DNA of 64,000 bases, taken from contig NZ_JADCNK010000009.1 in assembly GCF_014947265.1 (NCBI RefSeq), positions 62,001 through 126,000 on the forward strand. The letters run 5' to 3'. The DNA is from Pedobacter sp014947265 (GTDB lineage Bacteria; Bacteroidota; Bacteroidia; Sphingobacteriales; Sphingobacteriaceae). How positions within the stretch are numbered: the stretch's first letter is position 1; every line of letters starts with the position of its first letter. Below, in pieces: positions 1 through 7,164 of the stretch. The notes under the pieces are model-generated. The model did not search any database, was not told where the DNA came from, and was given only the letters and a program-made list of their open reading frames with translations. Both the position numbers and the translations under genes were made by a program.

Positions 1-531
1 TGATCGGAAAACTTAACTAAATATAGCAAAGCATTTATCATCTACGCAATACAACTGCGTAATTGGAGGATAAAAGAAATAATATAATGGAAAAATTAAA
101 TTTATCGCCCTAATTATCAAACAATTGATCCATTCAAGGCAAAATAAATTTTACTACGCAAATCAGCCGCGTAGTGGTAGTGGCATCTTTGTAATGTCGC
201 CAGTCGATAATAAAGTTCTTTGAAAAATATTAATAATAAATAACTGATTTACAATACAATTAAACTGTTTCAATAATACGCGCTCTCCGCCATGCTGATC
301 AATTAGAACAGCAAAACATGAAGCCCCTGTTCCGGATATGCGGAACAGGATTAACGGCGGCAATTAAATAGTTTAGGTAAATCAGTATATATAAAGAAAT
401 TCCGATGAATAATCGGAATGGCAATACTAAATAAAACTTATCCATTGTTGTGGGTTTCAAAATAGCCCCAAAGTATTCGGGCAATTTGCGTAGAATATGC
501 TGACAAGAATTATGATAGACTGTCTAAACAC
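1..531. other. Gene-free leader region rich in hairpins, upstream of the RNA-repair operon
   Basis: No convincing protein gene is present. Four perfect inverted repeats can be read directly: 43-48 with 56-61 (6 bp, 7-nt loop), 153-159 with 169-175 (7 bp, 9-nt loop), 326-334 with 341-349 (9 bp, 6-nt loop) and 399-406 with 412-419 (8 bp, 5-nt loop). The last two contain the words TTCCG and CGGAA, which recur in the acceptor stems of the two tRNA-like RNAs that follow. A fragment at 174-195 resembles a D-loop and anticodon arm but has no T-arm. The stretch may hold decayed or more divergent copies of the tRNA-like RNA; that is inference. Confidence 0.4.
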
Positions 532-597
532 GTTGTGTGTCGTGGGTTCGAATCCCACTTCCGAGCAATCGGAATAATTCAGGGGTAGAATAACAAC
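532..597 (+). ncRNA. Permuted tRNA-like RNA, copy 1 (open ends in the anticodon loop)
   Basis: The segment reads as a tRNA with its 3' half placed first. The order is: anticodon stem 3' strand GTTGT 532-536; 5-nt variable loop 537-541; T-arm 542-558 with perfect 5-bp stem and loop TTCGAAT; acceptor 3' strand TTCCGA 559-564; tetraloop GCAA 565-568; acceptor 5' strand TCGGAA 569-574; U8-A9 at 575-576; D-arm 577-591 with perfect ATTC/GAAT stem and GG in the loop; nucleotide 26 at 592; anticodon stem 5' strand ACAAC 593-597. The last strand pairs perfectly with 532-536. Spacing is canonical throughout. The ends of this RNA lie where an anticodon nuclease would cut. It sits on the same strand as the rtcB operon. 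Transcription and true ends are not known. Confidence 0.55.
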
Positions 598-605
598 ACC
601 AAAAT

Positions 606-676
606 GCAGGTTCGAATCCTGCTTCCAAATATCACTTGGAATAGCAAAATGGTAATGCAATGGACTTAGGATCCAT
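606..676 (+). ncRNA. Permuted tRNA-like RNA, copy 2 (Leu UAG-like anticodon arm)
   Basis: The T-arm 606-622 has a perfect 5-bp stem and loop TTCGAAT. It is followed by acceptor 3' strand TTCCAA 623-628, a 7-nt apical loop, acceptor 5' strand TTGGAA 636-641 and U8-A9 at 642-643. The D-arm 644-658 has 3 of 4 pairs and GG in the loop. The anticodon arm 660-676 has a perfect 5-bp stem, loop CTTAGGA and anticodon TAG. No T-arm follows it, so read in the usual order this is not a complete tRNA. Read as permuted, all four arms are present and the open ends fall in the variable region. Unlike copy 1, its anticodon arm is intact. It could instead be a decayed tRNA-Leu beside a tRNA fragment. Confidence 0.45.
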
Positions 677-1036
677 CTAAAAAGAAGGGTAACTTTTCAA
701 ACCGCCCACCAGAATAAGCGTTGTGCAACCGCATTTGGCTTTATGATTTTTAGAAATCCAAAAAGCAAATCTGCATTTGCTCAGTGAGAATCAGTGCAAC
801 AAGAAGAGATTTAAAAATCAAACGGGTTAAATCGAGAAGGAAAAATGCTCCAAGGGAGTATAAAACCGATAAGACAAGCCTCCTTTCATTTTTCAACAAA
901 GCTTGATAAACTTTTACTTCCGCAAAAAACAGGTAAATGTTCTTGTGCAACGCTTTTGAAAGAATAAATAATTAAACATACTCATTTAAGTCCTCCCTTT
1001 TAGGAAAGGATTTAGGTGGAACTAAAACCATAAAAC
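677..1036. other. Gene-free stretch between the tRNA-like RNAs and the slipin gene
   Basis: No supported gene is seen. A short A-rich/T-rich hairpin (AAAAG 680-684 with CTTTT 693-697) follows the second tRNA-like RNA and could be a weak terminator or a remnant arm. The word TTGTGCAAC occurs twice, at 721 and near 943. A purine/pyrimidine-rich segment near 990-1019 resembles an intergenic repeat of this lineage. A 66-codon minus-strand frame at 750-950 has no recognisable family and was not called. The operon promoter is probably here, but no clear TAnnTTTG element was found. Confidence 0.4.
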
Positions 1037-2134
1037 ATGAAAAGAGTAACCATTAACACCAATTATGTTGGATTGGTGTTTAAAAAAGGAAAATTAAAAA
1101 ACGTTTTAACCGCAGGAACTTACTGGTTAGGTTTTGGCGAAAGCATGACATTGTACGATATGGCTAAAGAGTACTATTACTCAATTGCCGAATTGGATAT
1201 TTTGCTGGAAAATGCAGACTTTGTGAATTTGATTCACTTAGTAAGCGTTGCCGACAACGAATTGGTCTTGGTTTACCAAAACAAAAACTTTAAATCTGTT
1301 TTAACCGCTGGCAGACATTCCATCTGGAAAGGTTTATCAGAATATACCTTCGTTAAGGTAGACATCAGTAACATCAAAATTGATGAAAACATTGATAAAA
1401 ATTTATTAGAGAAAGCGCCATTATTAAATTACATCAGAGCCTATAAGGTAGAATCTTTCGAAAAGGCCTTGTTATTTATCGATGGTAAATTTGAAAGCGT
1501 ATTGGAAGCCGGAAACTATGTTTACTGGAAAAACAGTACCACCATTCAAGTTTTGAAAACCGATATGAGGCAATTAAATATGGAGATTATCGGACAAGAA
1601 ATCTTAACAAAGGATAAAGCACAATTGAGGGTGAATTTCAGCACTCAATATAAAGTTGATGACATCATCAAAGCCTTATTGGAGAACAAAGAATTCGAAA
1701 AACAATTGTATATCACCATGCAATTGGCATTAAGAGAATCTATTGGCCTTATGACTTTTGACGAATTGATGGAAAGCAAAGAAAAAATTGCAGAAATGGT
1801 AATGGCCATCACTTTGGATAAGGTTGAAAACTTAGGTGTAAAATTAACGAACTGTGGTGTTAAAGATATTGTTTTACCTGGTGACGTTAAGGAGATTATG
1901 AACCAGGTTTTAGTTGCCGAAAAAAGGGCACAAGCCAATATCATTACCCGAAGAGAAGAAACGGCCTCGACCAGAAGTTTGCTGAATACTGCTAAATTGA
2001 TGGAAGACAATAACATGTTGTATAAGTTGAAAGAGATGGAATACGTGGAGAAAATCGCGGAGAAAATCAATAACATCAGCTTATCGGGCAGTGGACAAAT
2101 TGTAGATCAATTGAAACAGATCTTCGTAAAATAA
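1037..2134 (+). CDS. SPFH/Band-7 (slipin-like) protein of the RtcB operon
   Basis: A 365-residue protein with a C-terminal SPFH/Band-7 core (about 165-300) and a charged helical tail (300-350) that is likely coiled coil. The N-terminal half holds three copies of a short beta-rich repeat, around residues 10-34, 75-98 and 143-165. Each copy has the pattern hydrophobic strand, basic turn, V-L-x-A-G, aromatic. There is no signal peptide and no transmembrane helix, unlike classical slipins, so a soluble ring or scaffold is plausible. SPFH proteins are known partners of RtcB in bacterial RNA-repair operons and have been proposed as scaffolds for a tRNA-like RNA. It is the first gene of a four-gene operon, just downstream of two tRNA-like RNAs. 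The ATG at 1037 is the only sensible start. Confidence 0.8.
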   Translation: MKRVTINTNYVGLVFKKGKLKNVLTAGTYWLGFGESMTLYDMAKEYYYSIAELDILLENADFVNLIHLVSVADNELVLVYQNKNFKSVLTAGRHSIWKGLSEYTFVKVDISNIKIDENIDKNLLEKAPLLNYIRAYKVESFEKALLFIDGKFESVLEAGNYVYWKNSTTIQVLKTDMRQLNMEIIGQEILTKDKAQLRVNFSTQYKVDDIIKALLENKEFEKQLYITMQLALRESIGLMTFDELMESKEKIAEMVMAITLDKVENLGVKLTNCGVKDIVLPGDVKEIMNQVLVAEKRAQANIITRREETASTRSLLNTAKLMEDNNMLYKLKEMEYVEKIAEKINNISLSGSGQIVDQLKQIFVK

Positions 2135-2196
2135 ATTAAATTTAGAAACCCCTCGGTTAGGTGAATGTTGCCTGCCGGGGATTAATTAAGAATGAA

Positions 2197-2958
2197 ATGA
2201 AAACTACCATAATAAACAGGCTTGCAGAAATCGAACGATCAAATGATATCAAAATATTATTTGCCTGCGAATCGGGAAGTCGCGGATGGGAATTTCCATC
2301 ACCAGACAGCGATTTTGATGTTCGCTTTATTTATGTTCGCCCGCTTAACTACTATCTTTCTGTTTCAGAAAAGGATGATCAATTGGGTTTTCCGATCAAC
2401 GACGAACTTGATATTTACGGTTGGGATATAAAAAAGGTACTTAAACTTATCCGGAAATCGAACACTACTCCTTTCGAATGGCTGCAATCGCCTATTATAT
2501 ACGGAGAACAAGATGATTTTAGAAACGAACTATGGACATTGTGCCAGTCTTATTTTTATAGAAAAACGAATATTAATCATTATTTAGGAATAGCACATAG
2601 TGCATTGGATACGATAATAAATGGTGACGAAATTAAGATCAAAAAACTTTTTTATGTGCTGCGACCTTTACTTTCGGCAAAGTGGTGTTTAGAGAAAAAT
2701 GCGATTGCTCCAATGACCATTGGTCCACTTTTAACCTTAATGCCAGAGTATCTTCAATCATCGGTTAAAGATCTGATTGTACTAAAATCTACTTCTGCAG
2801 AGGGATTTATCATCCAAATAGACCCCAACTTGCGCAGTTATATTGATGATGAATTTAAAAGCTGTACTGAAGGGGCTAAAGATCTGCCAAAAGAAAGTTT
2901 TGATACCGAAATGCTCGATACCTTTTTTAGAAATACAATAAGCCGTTATGACGATTAA
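2197..2958 (+). CDS. Pol-beta superfamily nucleotidyltransferase, first of two (COG3541-like)
   Basis: A 253-residue protein starting at the ATG at 2197; an upstream in-frame GTG at 2161 lies in an imperfect hairpin (CCCC 2149-2152 with GGGG 2177-2180) and is less likely. Near the N terminus it has the nucleotidyltransferase signature G-S-R-G at about residues 27-30 followed by D-S-D-F-D at 37-41, where the spaced aspartates bind metal. The rest is helical with no known motif. Family members occur next to RNA ligases and are predicted to add nucleotides to RNA ends; the substrate here is unknown. It lies 62 bp after the slipin gene and overlaps the next nucleotidyltransferase by 11 bp, so the two are probably translationally coupled. 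Confidence 0.8.
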   Translation: MKTTIINRLAEIERSNDIKILFACESGSRGWEFPSPDSDFDVRFIYVRPLNYYLSVSEKDDQLGFPINDELDIYGWDIKKVLKLIRKSNTTPFEWLQSPIIYGEQDDFRNELWTLCQSYFYRKTNINHYLGIAHSALDTIINGDEIKIKKLFYVLRPLLSAKWCLEKNAIAPMTIGPLLTLMPEYLQSSVKDLIVLKSTSAEGFIIQIDPNLRSYIDDEFKSCTEGAKDLPKESFDTEMLDTFFRNTISRYDD

Positions 2959-4009
2959 AGATTTAAAGGATCAGAACCTACTTTTGTTTGAATGTTTAAG
3001 CGGTAGCAAAGCTTACGGATTGGATACGCCACAGTCAGACACTGATATTAAAGGAATATATTATATGCCAAAAGACATGTTTTTTGGATTGAGATATATC
3101 CCTCAAATCAGCAATGAAAGCAACGACGAAGTATATTATGAAATCGGTCGGTTTGTTGAGTTATTGATCAAGAACAACCCGAATATTGTGGAAATTTTAG
3201 CTACTCCAGAACAATGCATTTTATATAAGCATCCCATAATGAATAGACTAAATATCGATATGATTTTGTCGAAACTATGCAAAGATACCTTTGGTGGATA
3301 TGCTTTAACACAGATCAGAAAAGCAAAAGGACTTAATAAAAAAATTTTAAATCCAATGCCAAAAACGAGAAAAACGGTCTTGGATTTTTGTTTCATTACA
3401 GAGAATTATTCATCGGTTAAAGCGAATACATGGCTTAAAAAACACAATATTTCTAAAGCGGATTGCGGCTTATCGAAAATTCCAAATGCGAAAAACCTTT
3501 ATGCACTATTTTATGATGCAGAAAATAAATTTGGCTACAAAGGGATTGCAAATAAGGAGACGGCTAGTGATGTATCAGTATCCTCTATACCTAACGGAGA
3601 AAAAGAAATTGGGTATTTGTTTTTCAATCAGGATAGTTATTCCTCCTATTGCAAGGAACATAACGAATATTGGGAATGGGTAGAAAAGCGGAATGAAGAA
3701 CGCTATAAGTTAAATAAGACACATGGCAAAGATTATGACGCGAAAAACATGATGCATACCATAAGGCTTTTGCAAGTGGCACTAGAAATTGTGCGTGATG
3801 GAAAACTTACTGTGAAACGACAAAACAGAGATGAACTTCTTTCGATAAAAAGAGGAGATTTTGATTATGATGAAGTATTAAAAATGGCAGAAAAACTGAT
3901 GCTACAAATTGAGCAAGAAACGTTTACAAGTAAACTTCAGGATAAACCAGATGAGCGACAAATTGAATGTTTACTTGTAGAAATGCGAGGAGCACTTTAT
4001 GCCAATTAA
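2948..4009 (+). CDS. Pol-beta superfamily nucleotidyltransferase, second of two
   Basis: A 353-residue protein whose ATG lies inside the end of the previous gene (11-bp overlap). It carries G-S-K-A-Y-G at residues 19-24 and S-D-T-D-I-K-G at 30-36, the glycine-serine and paired-aspartate motifs of pol-beta nucleotidyltransferases. It is related to, but longer than and clearly different from, its neighbour, so this is not a recent duplication. RNA ligase-associated nucleotidyltransferases of this type are predicted to trim, extend or prime damaged RNA ends. The next gene, rtcB, starts 12 bp downstream. Having two distinct nucleotidyltransferases suggests two end-processing steps or a heterodimer, which is inference. 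Confidence 0.8.
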   Translation: MTIKDLKDQNLLLFECLSGSKAYGLDTPQSDTDIKGIYYMPKDMFFGLRYIPQISNESNDEVYYEIGRFVELLIKNNPNIVEILATPEQCILYKHPIMNRLNIDMILSKLCKDTFGGYALTQIRKAKGLNKKILNPMPKTRKTVLDFCFITENYSSVKANTWLKKHNISKADCGLSKIPNAKNLYALFYDAENKFGYKGIANKETASDVSVSSIPNGEKEIGYLFFNQDSYSSYCKEHNEYWEWVEKRNEERYKLNKTHGKDYDAKNMMHTIRLLQVALEIVRDGKLTVKRQNRDELLSIKRGDFDYDEVLKMAEKLMLQIEQETFTSKLQDKPDERQIECLLVEMRGALYAN

Positions 4010-4021
4010 AAAAACAAAACA

Positions 4022-5446
4022 ATGAACAACAACATAACAGGCAATAACCTGATCGAAATAGGTTATACCGAAGGAAAAATAGTAGGCCTGGCTTTAGCTA
4101 TCGTGAAAGAAAATTTTGCGGATATTGAAGAAAAAGAATTATTGGCCTTATTTAAAAAAGTAAAAGATTATCCGGAAAGTTTTTTGGATGACGAAGTATT
4201 AAACCCACTTGCTACTGCTGTGATTGAAGAAACCAATGCACCAAAAGATGAAACTATCAAACTGGTAAACCATGTGAAACCCTACGCGGTATTTGGCCCT
4301 GATTACATTGAAGAAGGCGCAAGAAACCAAATGGATATTGCCATGAAATTACCGGTTACGGTAGCAGGTGCATTAATGCCTGATGCCCACCAAGGTTATG
4401 GTTTGCCCATCGGCGGCGTATTGGCTACCAGAAATGCGATTATCCCCTACGGTGTTGGAGTAGATATCGGTTGCCGAATGGCTTTGAGTATTTTCGATAT
4501 TCCAGAGAAACATTATTTCGGGAAGGATGCAATGTACAAACGAGAATTGATTGCTTTTACGAAATTTGGTGCAGGACAAAACTATAAAGGAACTGAAAAA
4601 GCAGACCATGATGTTTTAGAAAACGAAGCTTTCAATTCCACTCCTTTTCTTAAAAACTTACACGGAAAAGCCTGGGCTCAATTGGGAACCTCTGGCGGGG
4701 GTAACCACTTTGTAGAATGGGGAATTATTGATTTTGCTGAACGCGATGAGATTTTAAATATTGATAAGGGCCGTTATGTGGCTTTATTAACCCACTCTGG
4801 TTCCCGTGGATTTGGTGCGACTGTTGCAGGACATTATACCAAACTGGCAAAAGATATCTGTAAACTTCCTAAAGAGGCTGCAAACCTGGCTTATTTGGAT
4901 TTAAATTCTGCAGAAGGACAAGAGTATTGGATTGCCATGAATTTAGCCGGTGATTATGCTTCTGCCTGTCATGAAGTGATCCATAAAAGGTTGACTAAAG
5001 CCATTGGTGCTAAAGTTTTGGCCAAAGTAGAAAACCATCATAATTTTGCCTGGAAAGAAATGCTTGATGGCGAAGAAGTGATTGTTCACCGTAAAGGTGC
5101 TACACCAGCTGGTAAAGGCGTAATGGGGATTATTCCAGGGAGTATGACCGCACCAGGATTTCTGGTTAGGGGAAAAGGCGAAATGAATGCAATCAATTCA
5201 GCATCACATGGTGCGGGGAGACAAATGAGCCGAACAAAAGCGATTCAATCGATTACGAAATCGGATATGAAAGCCATTTTAAAAGATCATAATGTTACTT
5301 TAATTGGAGCCGGCTTAGATGAGGCACCAATGGCTTATAAAGACATCCACCAAGTAATGGCCGCACAAACTGAACTTGTTGATGTTGTGGCGAAATTTGA
5401 GCCTAAAATGGTAAGGATGGCTGATGATGGAAGCAGGGAGGATTAG
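4022..5446 (+). CDS. rtcB: RNA-splicing ligase RtcB
   Basis: A 474-residue, full-length RtcB. The family joins RNA 2',3'-cyclic phosphate or 3'-phosphate ends to 5'-OH ends using GTP and Mn2+. Metal ligands are visible: Asp148 and Cys151 in the G-V-D-I-G-C motif, Asn228-His229 in G-G-G-N-H, and His258 in T-H-S-G-S-R-G. The guanylylated histidine is His396 in N-S-A-S-H-G-A-G-R. The C-terminal D-E-A-P-M-A-Y and M-V-R-M-A-D segments are intact. It is the last gene of the slipin-nucleotidyltransferase-nucleotidyltransferase-rtcB operon. No RtcA cyclase, archease or RtcR regulator is present nearby. A repeat and a terminator follow directly. Confidence 0.96.
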   Translation: MNNNITGNNLIEIGYTEGKIVGLALAIVKENFADIEEKELLALFKKVKDYPESFLDDEVLNPLATAVIEETNAPKDETIKLVNHVKPYAVFGPDYIEEGARNQMDIAMKLPVTVAGALMPDAHQGYGLPIGGVLATRNAIIPYGVGVDIGCRMALSIFDIPEKHYFGKDAMYKRELIAFTKFGAGQNYKGTEKADHDVLENEAFNSTPFLKNLHGKAWAQLGTSGGGNHFVEWGIIDFAERDEILNIDKGRYVALLTHSGSRGFGATVAGHYTKLAKDICKLPKEAANLAYLDLNSAEGQEYWIAMNLAGDYASACHEVIHKRLTKAIGAKVLAKVENHHNFAWKEMLDGEEVIVHRKGATPAGKGVMGIIPGSMTAPGFLVRGKGEMNAINSASHGAGRQMSRTKAIQSITKSDMKAILKDHNVTLIGAGLDEAPMAYKDIHQVMAAQTELVDVVAKFEPKMVRMADDGSRED

Positions 5447-5451
5447 TTTGG

Positions 5452-5490
5452 AGTCCTTAGTCCTTAGTCCTTAGTCCTTAGTCCTTAGTC
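5452..5490. repeat. Heptamer tandem repeat (AGTCCTT x5 plus AGTC)
   Basis: Five exact copies of the 7-bp unit AGTCCTT run from 5452 to 5486 and end with a partial AGTC at 5487-5490, directly after the rtcB stop codon and before its terminator. The unit length is not a multiple of three and no gene crosses it. It is too short and lacks spacers, so it is not CRISPR. Such arrays can expand or shrink by slippage. Confidence 0.9.
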
Positions 5491-5503
5491 AAAATTCTAA
5501 TTT

Positions 5504-5536
5504 AACCTCGTTGGTTTTAAAACCTGCGAGGTTTTT
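5504..5536 (+). terminator. Rho-independent terminator after rtcB
   Basis: AACCTCG at 5504-5510 pairs with CGAGGTT at 5527-5533, followed by more T. The loop holds the palindrome GGTTTTAAAACC. The hairpin closes the RNA-repair operon. Confidence 0.75.
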
Positions 5537-5556
5537 GTCTTATTTTAAATAAAAAT

Positions 5557-5851
5557 TTAGAAGAACATTGGTTCTTGCCTATTGTCCCAAAAGAAAAGAA
5601 CTTCAATTCTATCGGGTTTAACCTCATAAAATACAGAAGAAAGCTTTTTAATTAATCCTTGTCGGATATTAGGATCAAATTCAGTCTCTTTATAGATGAA
5701 TGGCGAATTGCCAATTAACTCCAATGTTTTAATGGTATTCTTTTTAAAATCACTTAATACTTTTTGCCCCTAGTCTTTCATTTATCTGAGCACATATTGA
5801 CTCAAAAGTTTTTAATGCTGTTTCTGATATGACTACAGGCAGGGGCGCCAT
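5557..5851 (-). pseudogene. RelE/ParE-type toxin gene with a frameshift
   Basis: Reading the minus strand from the ATG at 5851 gives about 34 codons and then a stop. Removing one base from the T5 run at 5761-5765 (A5 on the coding strand) restores one 97-residue frame to the stop at 5557. The restored protein has the helical start, the R-Q-G-L-I-K-K-L core and the Y-E-V-K-P-D-R-I-E-V-L-F-F-W-D strand pair typical of RelE/ParE ribonuclease or gyrase toxins, ending in N-R-Q-E-P. The start overlaps the antitoxin stop by one base (TAATG), so the pair is coupled. Either the toxin is dead or this is a homopolymer sequencing error. Confidence 0.75.
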
Positions 5852-6057
5852 TAGATTGTAGAGATTTTCTCTTTAAATTCTGCTAAAGAAAAGCTTTTTC
5901 CTGCTTTGATATCATCTTGTCCTTGCCTTATTCCTGACTTAACATGCTCAGGCAAGGCATCGTTCTTTTTTATTTCATAAGGAACATCAAAAGCTTTAAG
6001 AAATGCCTTTAAAGCCTTTTCTTGTATTTTATCCGGGCGTACAAGGTAAGTTTCCAT
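5851..6057 (-). CDS. Antitoxin of a RelE/ParE-type module
   Basis: A 68-residue acidic/basic helical protein, read from the ATG at 6057. The N-terminal half (ending near E-I-K-K-N-D) and the lysine-rich C-terminal half with S-L-A-E-F-K-E-K-I fit the small Bacteroidota antitoxins that sit upstream of RelE/ParE toxins. Its stop codon overlaps the start of the frameshifted toxin by one base. It is intact although the toxin is broken. The promoter probably lies in 6058-6150, an AT-rich gap. The exact antitoxin family was not assigned. Confidence 0.75.
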   Translation of the reverse strand: METYLVRPDKIQEKALKAFLKAFDVPYEIKKNDALPEHVKSGIRQGQDDIKAGKSFSLAEFKEKISTI

Positions 6058-6242
6058 ATCAATGTGATTTTAAACTAATATACAAATTTAAAGATTATTA
6101 AATAAACGTATCGAACTTAAATAGTCGCTGTCAGAGGATTCAAAATAAATTATGCTGTCTCAAAGTCATTTTTGATAAAAAAGAAAAAGACTGAAATTTA
6201 ATTCTGTTTGAGAATTATGGTTTTGACCTGAAATAGCCTTGT

Positions 6243-7094
6243 TTAAATATTCGCATTCTGAAGCGGATAATATTTAACTACATTTTTCACTTTTTTATCT
6301 TTTGGTTTACCGGTTAGGTTGGTCACGTTAATTATATTGATATACTTTGTCGAATCTCCTGTTGATTCGAAAATAATTACTTCTGCATAATTTGTTTCAC
6401 TATGCAAGGAAGGATGATCATTCAAGACCGTAAAATCTCTTTTACCAAGCTCATTTAAAATCTCTTCTTTATTTACAACTACAGGAATACGGTTATGGAT
6501 TTTACGCCTTTTCATCCACTGGTCATTTATTTCCGAGTATGGCATGCTTGCCTGATCATTGAGAACGGCAAAAATGGCGCCCCCAAGAATAACGACAAAC
6601 TCTCCAGCCCAAATAATCCACAACAATACGCCACTAATGGTACCTGTACTTTCGATGCGAAATGTACCTATTTTATTCAGATTAATAATTTCCTGAATCA
6701 AAATATTAGGATGGGTAAAAAGGAAAAAGAAATCAGAAGCCAAAATCTTTAAATCTGCACTATCCAGGTTAAAGGTAAAACCCTTATTACTGTAGGCTAA
6801 AGTATCGAAGAATACCCATTGAATATAAAAGGCGAATAGTCCACAGAAGATAGCAATGATGGTAACGATCTTTTTATTCCTGAGCTTTCCGATTCTGACA
6901 CCAATATCAATACTAAAACCCAATCCCATTCCCAAAAACACAGCGATAATAGCGATGAACCAAATATTGGGAATCAGCCTGCCAAGAATAATATAAAAAA
7001 GAGGCAGAATAAAAGATGCCAAAATACCGATGGCAAGTGAGGTAAGAATAGCTGATGGGGAAGCGTATCCTTGAGGCGTGTATTTGGGTTCCAT
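6243..7094 (-). CDS. Uncharacterised membrane protein with four predicted helices
   Basis: A 283-residue protein with hydrophobic segments at about residues 14-38, 43-66, 74-96 and 158-181, and a soluble C-terminal part of about 100 residues. There is no signal peptide and no motif I recognise. The C-terminal region contains a short beta-rich stretch (V-I-I-F-E-S near residue 243) and a basic K-P-K-D-K-K-V-K segment. It stands alone between a toxin-antitoxin module and an aminotransferase gene, with a gap of about 70 bp to the latter. Codon use looks like that of its neighbours. No function is proposed. Confidence 0.75.
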   Translation of the reverse strand: MEPKYTPQGYASPSAILTSLAIGILASFILPLFYIILGRLIPNIWFIAIIAVFLGMGLGFSIDIGVRIGKLRNKKIVTIIAIFCGLFAFYIQWVFFDTLAYSNKGFTFNLDSADLKILASDFFFLFTHPNILIQEIINLNKIGTFRIESTGTISGVLLWIIWAGEFVVILGGAIFAVLNDQASMPYSEINDQWMKRRKIHNRIPVVVNKEEILNELGKRDFTVLNDHPSLHSETNYAEVIIFESTGDSTKYINIINVTNLTGKPKDKKVKNVVKYYPLQNANI

Positions 7095-7121
7095 AAAGCG
7101 TAAAATGAGATTTTTATTTGA

Positions 7122-7154
7122 ACACCCATCTCCCGCAATTGTTTGAATGGGTGT
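7122..7154 (-). terminator. Hairpin after the aminotransferase gene, possible terminator
   Basis: ACACCCAT at 7122-7129 pairs with ATGGGTGT at 7147-7154 (8 bp, 17-nt loop). It lies 10 bp beyond the stop of the minus-strand aminotransferase. The following T-tract is weak, so termination is only likely. Confidence 0.45.
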
Positions 7155-7164
7155 CCAATTTTAT

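Noticed and set aside
163..363. Minus-strand frame with I-S-G-T-G-A-S-C-F, like the end of an IspE kinase
   Set aside because: No other kinase motif is seen, the frame runs out without a sensible end, and it coincides with an RNA hairpin (326-349).
476..566. Ordinary tRNA read from 476 with the T-arm at 542
   Set aside because: The D-loop lacks GG and no normal anticodon stem-loop forms. The permuted reading from 532 uses the same T-arm with better pairing.
568..628. Ordinary tRNA with acceptor at 568 and T-arm at 606
   Set aside because: Only 14 nt separate the D-arm and T-arm, so the anticodon arm is missing; the permuted model explains both arms.
457..660. Minus-strand frame containing G-F-E-P-T-T
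   Set aside because: This is the usual translation of the antisense of T-arm sequences.
750..950. Minus-strand frame of 66 codons
   Set aside because: No family, no start context, and it is isolated in a structured leader.
5452..5490. CRISPR-like array
   Set aside because: The unit is 7 bp with no spacers.
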